From the NCBI GenBank assembly GCA_910584385.1, contig CAJUAK010000001.1, forward strand, positions 1 through 64,000: 64,000 nucleotides of DNA. Reading direction: 5' to 3'. The translations under genes were made by a program, and so were the position numbers. Origin of the DNA: an uncultured Alphaproteobacteria bacterium. GTDB lineage: Bacteria > Pseudomonadota > Alphaproteobacteria > RF32 > CAG-239. Under the pieces are notes generated by a model, which was not told where the DNA came from, did not search any database, and was given only the letters and a program-made list of their open reading frames with translations. Shown here piece by piece: positions 18,630-26,519 of the stretch; position 1 is the stretch's first letter, and every line of letters begins with the position of its first letter.

Positions 18630-19007
18630 ATGGCTGAATATAAAGAACCTTCACAGCGCCAGTTGAGAGTTGGACAGGAAATTAAAAGAATTATTGCGAA
18701 CATATTGGAAAAAGGCGAAATTCGCAACGAAGAAGTTCAAAACAGCTTCATCACAATTACAGAAGCCAGAGTTTCTCCGGATTTAAAATATTGTACGGTT
18801 TATCTGATGACTTTAAACGGTGAAAAAATTAATGAGGTTGTTGATGCGATGAATTCTTTTGCATGGTTCGTACGCAAACAATTAGGCGTGAAACTGCAAG
18901 TGCGCTATACGCCGGAAGTGAATTTTAAGGCTGATGACACTTTTGAACAAGTTGACCATATTGAAAAACTTTTGCGCGACCCTAAAGTTGCCCAGGATTT
19001 AAAATAA
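18630..19007 (+). CDS. rbfA: Ribosome-binding factor A
   Basis: A 125-residue KH-type factor for maturation of the 5' end of 16S rRNA and cold adaptation. The start SQRQLRVGQEIKRIIANIL and the core ITEARVSPDLKYCTVYLMTL are typical, as is RYTPEVNFKADDTFEQVDHIEKLL near the end. A TAAGGAG ribosome site precedes the ATG. A strong terminator follows directly. The usual partners infB and truB are not adjacent. Confidence 0.95.
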   Translation: MAEYKEPSQRQLRVGQEIKRIIANILEKGEIRNEEVQNSFITITEARVSPDLKYCTVYLMTLNGEKINEVVDAMNSFAWFVRKQLGVKLQVRYTPEVNFKADDTFEQVDHIEKLLRDPKVAQDLK

Positions 19008-19027
19008 AGTTATTTGTAAATATTTTC

Positions 19028-19062
19028 CCTCGCAATAGTAAATCACTGTTGCGAGGATTTTT
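19028..19062 (+). terminator. Intrinsic terminator of rbfA
   Basis: A 12-bp stem (19028-19039 with 19045-19056, one G-U pair) with a 5-nt loop is followed by ATTTTT. Confidence 0.85.
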
Positions 19063-19100
19063 GTTCGGATTTTACAGAAAAAAACTAGCTTACCAGAGTT

Positions 19101-19320
19101 CTCTATTATAAAAAAAGAAGTTTTGGTGGAACCAGGGAGCGCTAAGTAAAAATGACCTTAATGTCATTTTTATCTGCAAGCTCTTCGGAACATCTTATTG
19201 AGCGCCGAACGAAGAGAGCAGGCGAAATTAGATGCCGAAGGCTATCCTCCCCCGAGCAAAAGCGAAGCGCTGTTGCGAGGCTCTTTATTATAAAAAAGGA
19301 GTTTTGGTGGAGCCAGGGAG
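19101..19320. repeat. Pair of ~39-bp direct repeats, one covering the 3' end of tRNA-Ala
   Basis: Copy one (19101-19139) and copy two (19281-19320) are nearly identical, differing by a one-base indel and two substitutions. Copy two includes the last 16 bases of the tRNA-Ala gene with its CCA. Copy one carries the same tRNA tail (with one change) but no tRNA body. An 11-bp stretch CTGTTGCGAGG is also repeated at 19046-19056 and 19270-19280. The spacing of about 181 bp is too short for an integrated element with genes, so this looks like an attachment-site scar or a partial tRNA duplication. Confidence 0.7.
19140..19280. other. Structured non-coding spacer between the tRNA-tail repeats
   Basis: No convincing gene. 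It holds a perfect 10-bp inverted repeat (TAAAAATGAC, 6-nt loop, GTCATTTTTA) at 19146-19171 and a CTCTTCG/CGAAGAG pairing further right. Together with the flanking repeats, the tRNA and its promoter it fills the 515-bp gap between rbfA and grpE. Confidence 0.45.
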
Positions 19321-19380
19321 GATCGAACTCCCGACCTATTGATTGCGAACCAATCGCTCTCCCAACTGAGCTATGACCCC
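19305..19380 (-). tRNA. tRNA-Ala(CGC)
   Basis: A 76-nt cloverleaf on the minus strand beginning GGGGTCATAGCTCAG. The acceptor stem contains a G3:U70 pair, the alanine identity element. The D arm is GCTC/GAGC, the anticodon loop TTCGCAA gives anticodon CGC (codon GCG), the T arm is GGGAGTTCGATCCTCCC, and CCA is encoded. Its 3' end is duplicated about 180 bp downstream. Confidence 0.95.
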
Positions 19381-19419
19381 ACGATAAGAATCTTGACTTG
19401 TTTGTTAAGTAACAAAAGA

Positions 19420-19447
19420 AATATATCCTGCAAAATTCTGCTGTCAA
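19420..19447 (-). promoter_or_regulatory. Candidate tRNA-Ala promoter
   Basis: A consensus TTGACA (19442-19447) and TATATT (19420-19425) are spaced by 16 bp on the minus strand, giving a short leader before the tRNA 5' end at 19380. Confidence 0.6.
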
Positions 19448-19522
19448 GATTATTTTCTGTATCTTGTTTTATTTTATTAAAATATAACCAATTAATTGCT
19501 TCTTGCTGTTTTGCGGAGCTGT

Positions 19523-20092
19523 TTAACGGCTGACGATAACCATCGCCTCGCGTAAAATTCGGTCATTAAGCATATAGCCGGTTTGAAGCTCTGCAATTAC
19601 TGTTCCCGGTTCCTTTGTTTTATCTTCGACTTCTTGCACAACCTGGTGGAAATTGGGGTCAAAATGTTTGCCGATAATATCCATCTTTTTGATGCCGAAT
19701 TTATCAAAAACCCGCATAAGTTCACCTTGGGTGAGTTCCACGCCTTTAAGCAAGGCATCGCAGCTTTCTTTGTCAGAAGGGGCGTCTAAAGCGCGTTGCA
19801 GATTGTCCGCTACGCTGAGCAGGGCTTTTGCAAAAGAAGATATGGCATATTTTGCATTTTTTTCAATTTCCTGAGCGCTGCGTTTTTTGATATTTTCACA
19901 TTCTGCAAGTGCGCGCAAATAATCGCTTTGCAGTTTTTGGTTTTCAATTTTTAAGAGTTCAACATCCTCGTCGCAAGCATTTTCTTCCGTCTGATTTTCT
20001 TCAAAATCATCCTCCGGAGAGGTTAAAATTTCTTCCGGCTCATTTTCTTGCATTGCGTTATCTTCTGCGGGATTTTTTTTGTTCTTTTTCAT
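19523..20092 (-). CDS. grpE: Nucleotide exchange factor GrpE
   Basis: A 189-residue co-chaperone that releases ADP from DnaK. An acidic, low-complexity N-terminus (EEILTSPEDDFEENQTEENACDEDVE) is followed by a long helix (LRALAECENIKKRSAQEIEKNAKYAISSFAKALLSVADNL) and the beta domain ending NFHQVVQEVEDKTKEPGTVIAELQTGYMLNDRILREAMVIVS. The start at 20092 (MKKNKKN) follows AAGAG. In many alphaproteobacteria grpE sits with hrcA next to rph; here hrcA is absent and glgA intervenes. Confidence 0.94.
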   Translation of the reverse strand: MKKNKKNPAEDNAMQENEPEEILTSPEDDFEENQTEENACDEDVELLKIENQKLQSDYLRALAECENIKKRSAQEIEKNAKYAISSFAKALLSVADNLQRALDAPSDKESCDALLKGVELTQGELMRVFDKFGIKKMDIIGKHFDPNFHQVVQEVEDKTKEPGTVIAELQTGYMLNDRILREAMVIVSR

Positions 20093-20141
20093 GTTTTTTC
20101 TCTTTAAAATTAGATTCAACTTGTATATATCTATATGTGAA

Positions 20142-20170
20142 AATTTAGTAACTATTCTTATCCAAGTCAA
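20142..20170 (-). promoter_or_regulatory. Candidate grpE promoter
   Basis: TTGACT (20165-20170) and TAAATT (20142-20147) are spaced by 17 bp on the minus strand. A sigma32-type motif was not clear. Confidence 0.45.
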
Positions 20171-20235
20171 TAGTTGAAAGATTTTATTTGTTAGATTACT
20201 GCAAACGGCAATTATTTTTTTGAGAGACGAGAGAG

Positions 20236-22266
20236 ATGACATCTGTTCCGCTAACACAGGAAAATGCAAATTTAAAACCTCTTCCCAAAGGGTTTAATAA
20301 AAAGAAATTACCAATAACATACAGTGTTGTAACCAATCCCCATCTTTTGGAAATTCAAAATTATTCTCGCCGCCAATGCCTTGGCAAAACGCCCTGGCCG
20401 CAGATAGATAAAATCAATGCCTGGATGATTACGGCAGAAACGGCCACATTTATGAAATGGGGCGGTTTGGGCATGATTGCCTCTGAATTGCCGGAAGCTT
20501 TTAACAGCAATATCGGCGGCGGAAATTCAATGACGGTCGTTACGCCGTTGTATTTGGGCGACACAGGCAAGAAAAAGGCTTTGCTTGAAAAAGGCGTATA
20601 TCTTGGTGCCGAACACAAAGAAATAAAGGTCGAAAAAGTTCGGACGATTGAGGTGCCTTTTTTGAATGACCGCAATGTGTTGGTTAAAAATAAAGTTGCC
20701 GTTTATACCGGAAAATATGATAATACCAATTACATATTTTTGGATTCTCCGCGCTTTTTCTCTATTAATCCGCATAAGGAAAACCCTTCTGCGCAAGACG
20801 GCTGTTATGTTTTGAATGAACATAACATTAATGAAGTTGAGCGTTTTGCCTTTTTCTCAAAAGCTGTTTATGAGCTTGTCAAAAGCCTTTGTCAAAAACC
20901 GGCGGAGGAAATCCCCCTGCCGAATATTCTTGTGGCAAACGATTGGCACAGCGGCGCTTTGGCCGGTTTAATGAAGTATTTTTCTACAATTCAGGTTGAG
21001 AACGGGACGATGGATGATGCCTTGGCCGCCCGCCTTAAAGCAATTCCCGTTATTCATATTGCCCACCATTTGGGCTATCAGGGCTGGGATTATGAAAACA
21101 CCCGGAAAATTTTAAATTCATTATATGAAAATATGGCAACGCAAGTTTTCCGTAATGCAAAAGCGATTAAAAATTCCAATCCGCGCACAACAAATACCTT
21201 AATCGTCTATGATTGTTATAATCAAGCTTCATGCGATTTCCATTTGGCAGACAGGGTTGTAACCGTTTCAAAAAATTATATGGAAGAAGTTTCCAAAGAG
21301 CTTGGTTTTGGATTCGATTTCCGCGATATTTTAAAAATCCGCAAGGACCATCGCAACTTCTTCGGAATTGTCAATGGTTATGAAAAATCGCTGATTTCTC
21401 CGAATGCTAAAAAAATTGCGGATGTAAATGCATATTTTAAGGATACGAAGTTCCAGGTCTTTGATGAAACCTCACCGGATAAAAAATTAGAAAATAAAAA
21501 AGAGGCAATAAAGCTTCTCTCCAGAATAGCCACAGATAAAAATTACCGGGAAAAGGTTATTCCGCTGATAGACGTTTATGATTTTGAAGATATTTCAGAC
21601 GCTCTTGCCAAAGCGGAGAAAACGCCGTTTATCTGCGCAACCAGCCGCCTGGTGGAACAAAAAGGCTATGATATTGCCGCTCAGGCTATTTGCAATTTAA
21701 CAAAAAACAACTGTCTGCAAAAAGAATATCCGATTTTTGTTTTAGGCGGTGCCGGAGATATAAATTATTTTGAAATACTGAAAAAATTAAAAGACAGCGT
21801 AAAAGCGCTGAATCCGGAAATTGCCAAAAGGATATTTGTTTTTAGGGGATATAAAGACGAATTTGCCTACGCTATCCAGCTGGCCGCAGATTTCTACATG
21901 ATGCCCTGCCGTTTTGAGCCCTGCGGATTAACCCAGATGGAAGCCATGGCCAAAGGCTCTTTGCCGATAGCAATGTCTACAGGCGGTTTAGTTGATACGA
22001 TTGACGACGGCACGGATGGTTTTCGGACGGAGGTATTCTTTGCAGATAACCGGCGCGTTTATGGCAATAACATCACCGCCCGCCGGATTAAAAATAATGA
22101 AAATGCCTACAGCGAAACACTGCTTAAAAGCTTAAACACCTTTTATCATAATCCTGAAAAGATTAAGGAAATGCAGGCAAATGCCCTGCGCAAGGATTTT
22201 AGCTGGAGCACGGCTGACGGCTCTTTATATAAATATTACCGGCTGTTTAAAACCGGGCACCTCTAA
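20236..22266 (+). CDS. Glycogen/starch synthase-like glycosyltransferase (GT5)
   Basis: A 676-residue GT5-type enzyme expected to extend alpha-1,4-glucan from ADP- or UDP-glucose. The substrate motif appears as KWGGLGMIASELPEAF (family consensus KTGGL), with NDWHSGALAG in the middle. The C-terminal GT-B half has RLVEQKGYDIA and RFEPCGLTQMEAMAKGSLPIAMSTGGLVDTI. It is about 200 residues longer than E. coli GlgA (477), with the extra length spread through the N-terminal half and around residues 395-440. No glgB, glgC or glgP is nearby. Donor and product are not certain. Confidence 0.82.
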   Translation: MTSVPLTQENANLKPLPKGFNKKKLPITYSVVTNPHLLEIQNYSRRQCLGKTPWPQIDKINAWMITAETATFMKWGGLGMIASELPEAFNSNIGGGNSMTVVTPLYLGDTGKKKALLEKGVYLGAEHKEIKVEKVRTIEVPFLNDRNVLVKNKVAVYTGKYDNTNYIFLDSPRFFSINPHKENPSAQDGCYVLNEHNINEVERFAFFSKAVYELVKSLCQKPAEEIPLPNILVANDWHSGALAGLMKYFSTIQVENGTMDDALAARLKAIPVIHIAHHLGYQGWDYENTRKILNSLYENMATQVFRNAKAIKNSNPRTTNTLIVYDCYNQASCDFHLADRVVTVSKNYMEEVSKELGFGFDFRDILKIRKDHRNFFGIVNGYEKSLISPNAKKIADVNAYFKDTKFQVFDETSPDKKLENKKEAIKLLSRIATDKNYREKVIPLIDVYDFEDISDALAKAEKTPFICATSRLVEQKGYDIAAQAICNLTKNNCLQKEYPIFVLGGAGDINYFEILKKLKDSVKALNPEIAKRIFVFRGYKDEFAYAIQLAADFYMMPCRFEPCGLTQMEAMAKGSLPIAMSTGGLVDTIDDGTDGFRTEVFFADNRRVYGNNITARRIKNNENAYSETLLKSLNTFYHNPEKIKEMQANALRKDFSWSTADGSLYKYYRLFKTGHL

Positions 22267-22288
22267 TATATTTCAAGGACTAAAGCAA

Positions 22289-23005
22289 ATGCGCAAATCA
22301 AACCGCCAAAACAATGAACTCCGCGAAGTTGAGATTATTCCGGGGTTTAATCCCTATGCAGAAGGTTCCTGCCTGGTAAAATATGGCAATACACATGTTA
22401 TTTGCACGGCAACGGTTGAGGAAAAGCTTCCCGCCTGGCTCAAAGGGCAAAACAAAGGCTGGGTAACCGCCGAGTATGCCATGCTGCCGCGCTCGTCGCA
22501 AACCCGCATTCCAAGAGAGAGCAAAAAGCCTTCCGGGCGCACGCAGGAAATCCAGCGCTTAATCGGGCGTTCTTTGCGTGCGGTGGTTGATTTGGAAAAA
22601 ATGAAAGATATGCAGATTATCATTGATTGCGATGTTATTCAGGCAGACGGCGGCACGAGAGTTGCTTCAATCACCGGCGGTTTTGTGGCGCTTTATGAAG
22701 CCGTCCGCAAGCTTCTTTTGGCTAAAAAGCTCAAGACAAACCCTATTCGTGAATTTGTCGCTGCCGTTTCCTGCGACATCCATGAAAAAGAAATCAAGCT
22801 GGATGTTGATTATGATGAGGATTCCACCGCACAGGTTGATATGAATTTTGTGATTACCGACAGCGGAAAAATTGTAGAAATTCAGGGTACCGCCGAAGAT
22901 GAGCCTTTTGAGGAAGAAAAATTTCAGGAATTGCTCAATCTGGCAAAATCAGGAATTTCCCAATTAATTGAAAAACAAAAAATTGCCCTTAAAATAGGAA
23001 TGTAA
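22289..23005 (+). CDS. rph: Ribonuclease PH
   Basis: A 238-residue phosphorolytic exoribonuclease that trims tRNA 3' ends. It contains NPYAEGSCLVKYGNTHVICTATVEE, GWVTAEYAMLPRSSQTR and IDCDVIQADGGTRVASITGGFVA, the core family motifs. The start at 22289 (MRKSNRQNNELREV) follows AAGGA. It is followed after 1 bp by rdgB, a common alphaproteobacterial pair. Confidence 0.96.
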   Translation: MRKSNRQNNELREVEIIPGFNPYAEGSCLVKYGNTHVICTATVEEKLPAWLKGQNKGWVTAEYAMLPRSSQTRIPRESKKPSGRTQEIQRLIGRSLRAVVDLEKMKDMQIIIDCDVIQADGGTRVASITGGFVALYEAVRKLLLAKKLKTNPIREFVAAVSCDIHEKEIKLDVDYDEDSTAQVDMNFVITDSGKIVEIQGTAEDEPFEEEKFQELLNLAKSGISQLIEKQKIALKIGM

Positions 23006-23006
23006 A

Positions 23007-23597
23007 ATGCTGCCGGAAAAAATTGTCATTGCGTCTCATAATGCGGGAAAAATTTCAGAAATAAGAGATTTGCTGGCGCCTTTTCAAATAGAAGTCCTTT
23101 CTGCAGATGAATTGAATTTGCCGGATGTTGAAGAGACCGGAACAACTTTTAGGGAAAACGCTGCGCTAAAAGCCGAACAGCTTGCAAAAATCAGCGGGCT
23201 TCCCTGCCTGGGAGATGATTCGGGGCTGTGCGTGGATGCTTTGGGCGGGCGTCCCGGCGTTTATTCCGCGCGCTACGCGCCGAACCGCGATTTTGACAAA
23301 GCAATGGATATGCTGATTGCCGAATTAAAGGAAACTCAAAATCCGGATTGGTCCGCACATTTTTCCTGCGTTTTGTGTTTTGCATTCCCAAACGGGGAAA
23401 GGCATTTTTTTGAAGGGCGCGTCGATGGGCGGATTCTTCCCCAAAAAAGCGGAACAAACGGCTTTGGTTTTGATCCTGTATTTCAGCCCGAAGGTTTTGA
23501 CAAGACATTTGCCTGTTTCAGCAAAGCGGAAAAATCAAGCATATCCCACCGGGGGCGGGCTTTTGAGAAATTTATCTCCTGGCTGGATGAACAATAG
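23007..23597 (+). CDS. rdgB: Non-canonical purine NTP pyrophosphatase (Ham1/RdgB)
   Basis: A 196-residue house-cleaning enzyme hydrolysing dITP and XTP. The N-terminus IVIASHNAGKISEIRDLL, the middle CLGDDSGLCVDALGGRPGVYSARYA and C-terminal GFGFDPVFQPEG and SHRGRAF are diagnostic. It is translationally adjacent to rph. Length is normal. Confidence 0.95.
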   Translation: MLPEKIVIASHNAGKISEIRDLLAPFQIEVLSADELNLPDVEETGTTFRENAALKAEQLAKISGLPCLGDDSGLCVDALGGRPGVYSARYAPNRDFDKAMDMLIAELKETQNPDWSAHFSCVLCFAFPNGERHFFEGRVDGRILPQKSGTNGFGFDPVFQPEGFDKTFACFSKAEKSSISHRGRAFEKFISWLDEQ

Positions 23598-23645
23598 TTT
23601 TTAATCTTTGTTGACTCTTGGCGCTGATGAAGCATAATCAGTCTT

Positions 23646-26519
23646 ATGAGAAAAATTTATAACATTCCTTTAAGCTGTGGTTTCGTGGATGTTTTGGCAC
23701 AGCATTTTTTGAAAAGCTGCCAAGGCCGCCTGCTGGATTTGGCTGAAATGGTTGTTTTATTGCCAAACCGCCGTGCCTGCCAAAGCCTTAAGGAAGCCTT
23801 TATCCGCAAAAACGGGCTTAATCCGACGCTCTTGCCGCAGATGCGCCCGCTGGCAGATATTGAAGAAGACGAACTTTTGCTTTCTTCCCGGGAATCAGCA
23901 AAGGCATTGTTAGAGCTTCCGCCTGCAATCAGCCCGGAAGAACGGCAAATGCTCTTTATTAAAATCATCATGAGCAAACCGGCAGAATTTGGCTTAAGGA
24001 AAATTTCGTTAAACCAAGCGGCATTTTTGGCAAAAGAGCTTGGAAAACTGATTGATATGTCGGATAGTCTGCAGCTTGGATTTTCCGCCCTGGAAAACTT
24101 AGCGCCGGAAGAATACGCAGCCCATTGGCAGGAAACTTTAAAATTTTTAAAGATCATAACGGCATACTGGCCGGCGATATTAAAAGAAAGAAATGTTTGC
24201 GACGCGGCTTGGCGCCGGAACCGCCTGCTTGAAATCCAATGCGCCGCCTGGCGTAAAAATCCGCCAGCGGAAAAAATTGTCATCGCGGGCAGCTCGGCCG
24301 CTTTCCCGGCAATGAAAAATCTGGTCAAAACCGTGTTAAGCCTTCCGCAGGGTGAGGTCTTTCTTCACGGTCTTGACAAGTTTCTGGATGAAGAATCATG
24401 GAAAGCCATTGATGAATCGCACCCGCAATATGAATTAAAAGAATTGCTTGATTATTTGGAATTTGACCGCCGGGATGTGCCTGATTTTGTTGCGCCGCAA
24501 ATGCCGGAAAAAGAAAAACTGGCAACAGAAGCCATGCGTCCGGCCAAAACAACGGATTTGTGGCGGCAGCTGCGCCCTAACAGTATAAAAGTTGAAAATT
24601 TGCAGTTTTTAGATTGTCAGGATATTCGCTCCGAAGCTTTGGCAATCGCCCTTAAAATGAGAGAAACGCTTGAACACCCCGGAAAAACGGCAGCACTGGT
24701 TACCACAGACAGAAATTTATCGCGCCGGGTGGCCTCCGAGCTAAAAAGATGGAATATTATCATAGATGATTCTGCCGGGCGCCCGCTTTTGCAATCGCCG
24801 CCGGCCATTTTTCTGCGGTTAATTTTATCTGCCGTCAAAAGTAATTTTGCCGCGGCTGATTTTTTGAGCCTGCTTAAACATCCGCTTTGCCTTGCGGGCT
24901 ATCCTGCTGCAGAGATAAGGGATTTAACCCGGCGTTTTGAAATTTATAATCTGCGAAAAAAGAAAAATCATCCCGATTTGGAAAGTTTCAGCCTCAGCGT
25001 AAAGGAAAAAATGCGTCCGTTGTTTGAAGCCTTTTCACAAGGCAGCGTTACGCTTTCTTCCCTGCTGCAGGAACATTTAAAAGCCGCCGAAGCTCTGGCC
25101 GCTTCAGAAAACAAGAGCGGCGCGGAAAACCTGTGGCGCGGAGAAGACGGTGCCGCTTTGGCTGCATTTTTCAATAATCTGGCCGCCGCCGCACCCGTTT
25201 TGGATTCTGTAGAACCGGGAGAATATCCGGGGTTGCTTGATGCGCTTCTTTCCGGACAAACCGTGCGGGCGCGTTACGGCATGCATCCCCGGCTTAAAAT
25301 ATTGGGGCCGATTGAGGCCCGCCTCCAGCATTTTGATTTGACGATTATCGGAGAGGTCAATGAAGGTTCCTGGCCGCAGACGGCTTCGGCAGACCCGTGG
25401 ATGTCCAGGCCGATGAAAAAAGAATTTGGCTTTCCTTTGCCCGAAAGGGCAGTAGGCGTAAGCGCGCATGATTTTTCAGAACTCCTTTGCGCACCGGATG
25501 TCATTATCAGCCGGGCAGAAAGGGTTATGGGAACGCCAATGGTAAAATCCCGTTGGAAGCTGCGCTTGGAAACTGTCCTGAAAGCATTGGAAATTCCGCC
25601 GCATGAATTGCAAAATGACGCCTATGCTTATTATGCCGAAAGTTTGGACCTTCCCCAAAAATATGAGCCGATATCTGCACCGCGGCCTTGCCCGCCGTTG
25701 GAGGCACGCCCGAGGAAGCTTTCTGTCAGTGCCATAGAATTATGGATGCGGGATCCATACAGCATTTATGCGAAATATATATTAAAGCTTAAGCCTCTGG
25801 AAGATTTGGATGCCGATTTGACGATGGCTGATTTTGGCAGCGTGATGCACGCGGTTTTGGAAGAATTTAACAATAAACATCCCGGGGCTTATCCTGCAAA
25901 TGCCCGCGAGGAGCTCTTGGAAGCAGGATACAAATATTTTAAAGAAATGCATTTAAGCTCCGAAAAAACAGCTTTTTGGCTTCCAAAATTTGAAGCCGGA
26001 ATAGATTGGGTCATAAAACAAGAAGAGCAATACCGGCAGGGGATTCTTAAAGTCCATAATGAAGTTGAAGGGGCTTTTAATTTTGAAGCCGCCGGCGGGA
26101 CATTTACTTTAACGGCCAAGGCAGACAGAATAGATGAAACGACAGGCGGAAAATTAAATATAATAGATTATAAAACAGGAAGGGCGCGCAGCGCAAAAGA
26201 AGTCTCTGCCGGTTTTTCGCCGCAACTGCCCTTAGAAGGGCTTATTGCCAGAGAAGGGGGATTTCCAGGGATAAACGCGGCCGATATTGACAGCCTTATA
26301 TACTGGCCATTAGGCAAAAAGCCTGTAATAATTAAAGAAAACACCCAAAAAGACATAGATAAAAACTTTGAAAACCTGCAAAGCTTGGTATCTGTTTTTG
26401 ATTTTGCCTCAACTCCCTATAACAGCCGGCCTAATCCGAAAAAAGTTCCGGAATATTCGGATTATGAGCATTTGGCACGCGTAAAAGAATGGTCTGTCAG
26501 CGGAGATAATGATGACTGA
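23646..26519 (+). CDS. addB: Double-strand break repair protein AddB
   Basis: A 957-residue alphaproteobacterial AddB, partner of AddA in DNA end resection for recombination. It has an inactive helicase-like body and a C-terminal RecB-type nuclease domain (SAIELWMRDPYSIYAKYIL, then DFGSVMHAVLEEF and NIIDYKTGRARSAKE). The ribosome site before the ATG is weak. Its end overlaps the addA start by 8 bases, so the pair is translationally coupled. Confidence 0.92.
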   Translation: MRKIYNIPLSCGFVDVLAQHFLKSCQGRLLDLAEMVVLLPNRRACQSLKEAFIRKNGLNPTLLPQMRPLADIEEDELLLSSRESAKALLELPPAISPEERQMLFIKIIMSKPAEFGLRKISLNQAAFLAKELGKLIDMSDSLQLGFSALENLAPEEYAAHWQETLKFLKIITAYWPAILKERNVCDAAWRRNRLLEIQCAAWRKNPPAEKIVIAGSSAAFPAMKNLVKTVLSLPQGEVFLHGLDKFLDEESWKAIDESHPQYELKELLDYLEFDRRDVPDFVAPQMPEKEKLATEAMRPAKTTDLWRQLRPNSIKVENLQFLDCQDIRSEALAIALKMRETLEHPGKTAALVTTDRNLSRRVASELKRWNIIIDDSAGRPLLQSPPAIFLRLILSAVKSNFAAADFLSLLKHPLCLAGYPAAEIRDLTRRFEIYNLRKKKNHPDLESFSLSVKEKMRPLFEAFSQGSVTLSSLLQEHLKAAEALAASENKSGAENLWRGEDGAALAAFFNNLAAAAPVLDSVEPGEYPGLLDALLSGQTVRARYGMHPRLKILGPIEARLQHFDLTIIGEVNEGSWPQTASADPWMSRPMKKEFGFPLPERAVGVSAHDFSELLCAPDVIISRAERVMGTPMVKSRWKLRLETVLKALEIPPHELQNDAYAYYAESLDLPQKYEPISAPRPCPPLEARPRKLSVSAIELWMRDPYSIYAKYILKLKPLEDLDADLTMADFGSVMHAVLEEFNNKHPGAYPANAREELLEAGYKYFKEMHLSSEKTAFWLPKFEAGIDWVIKQEEQYRQGILKVHNEVEGAFNFEAAGGTFTLTAKADRIDETTGGKLNIIDYKTGRARSAKEVSAGFSPQLPLEGLIAREGGFPGINAADIDSLIYWPLGKKPVIIKENTQKDIDKNFENLQSLVSVFDFASTPYNSRPNPKKVPEYSDYEHLARVKEWSVSGDNDD

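Noticed and set aside
19140..19280. A small RNA gene (tmRNA, SRP RNA or 6S RNA) between the tRNA-tail repeats
   Set aside because: Inverted repeats exist, but none of the signature sequences of these RNAs is present and no promoter was found.
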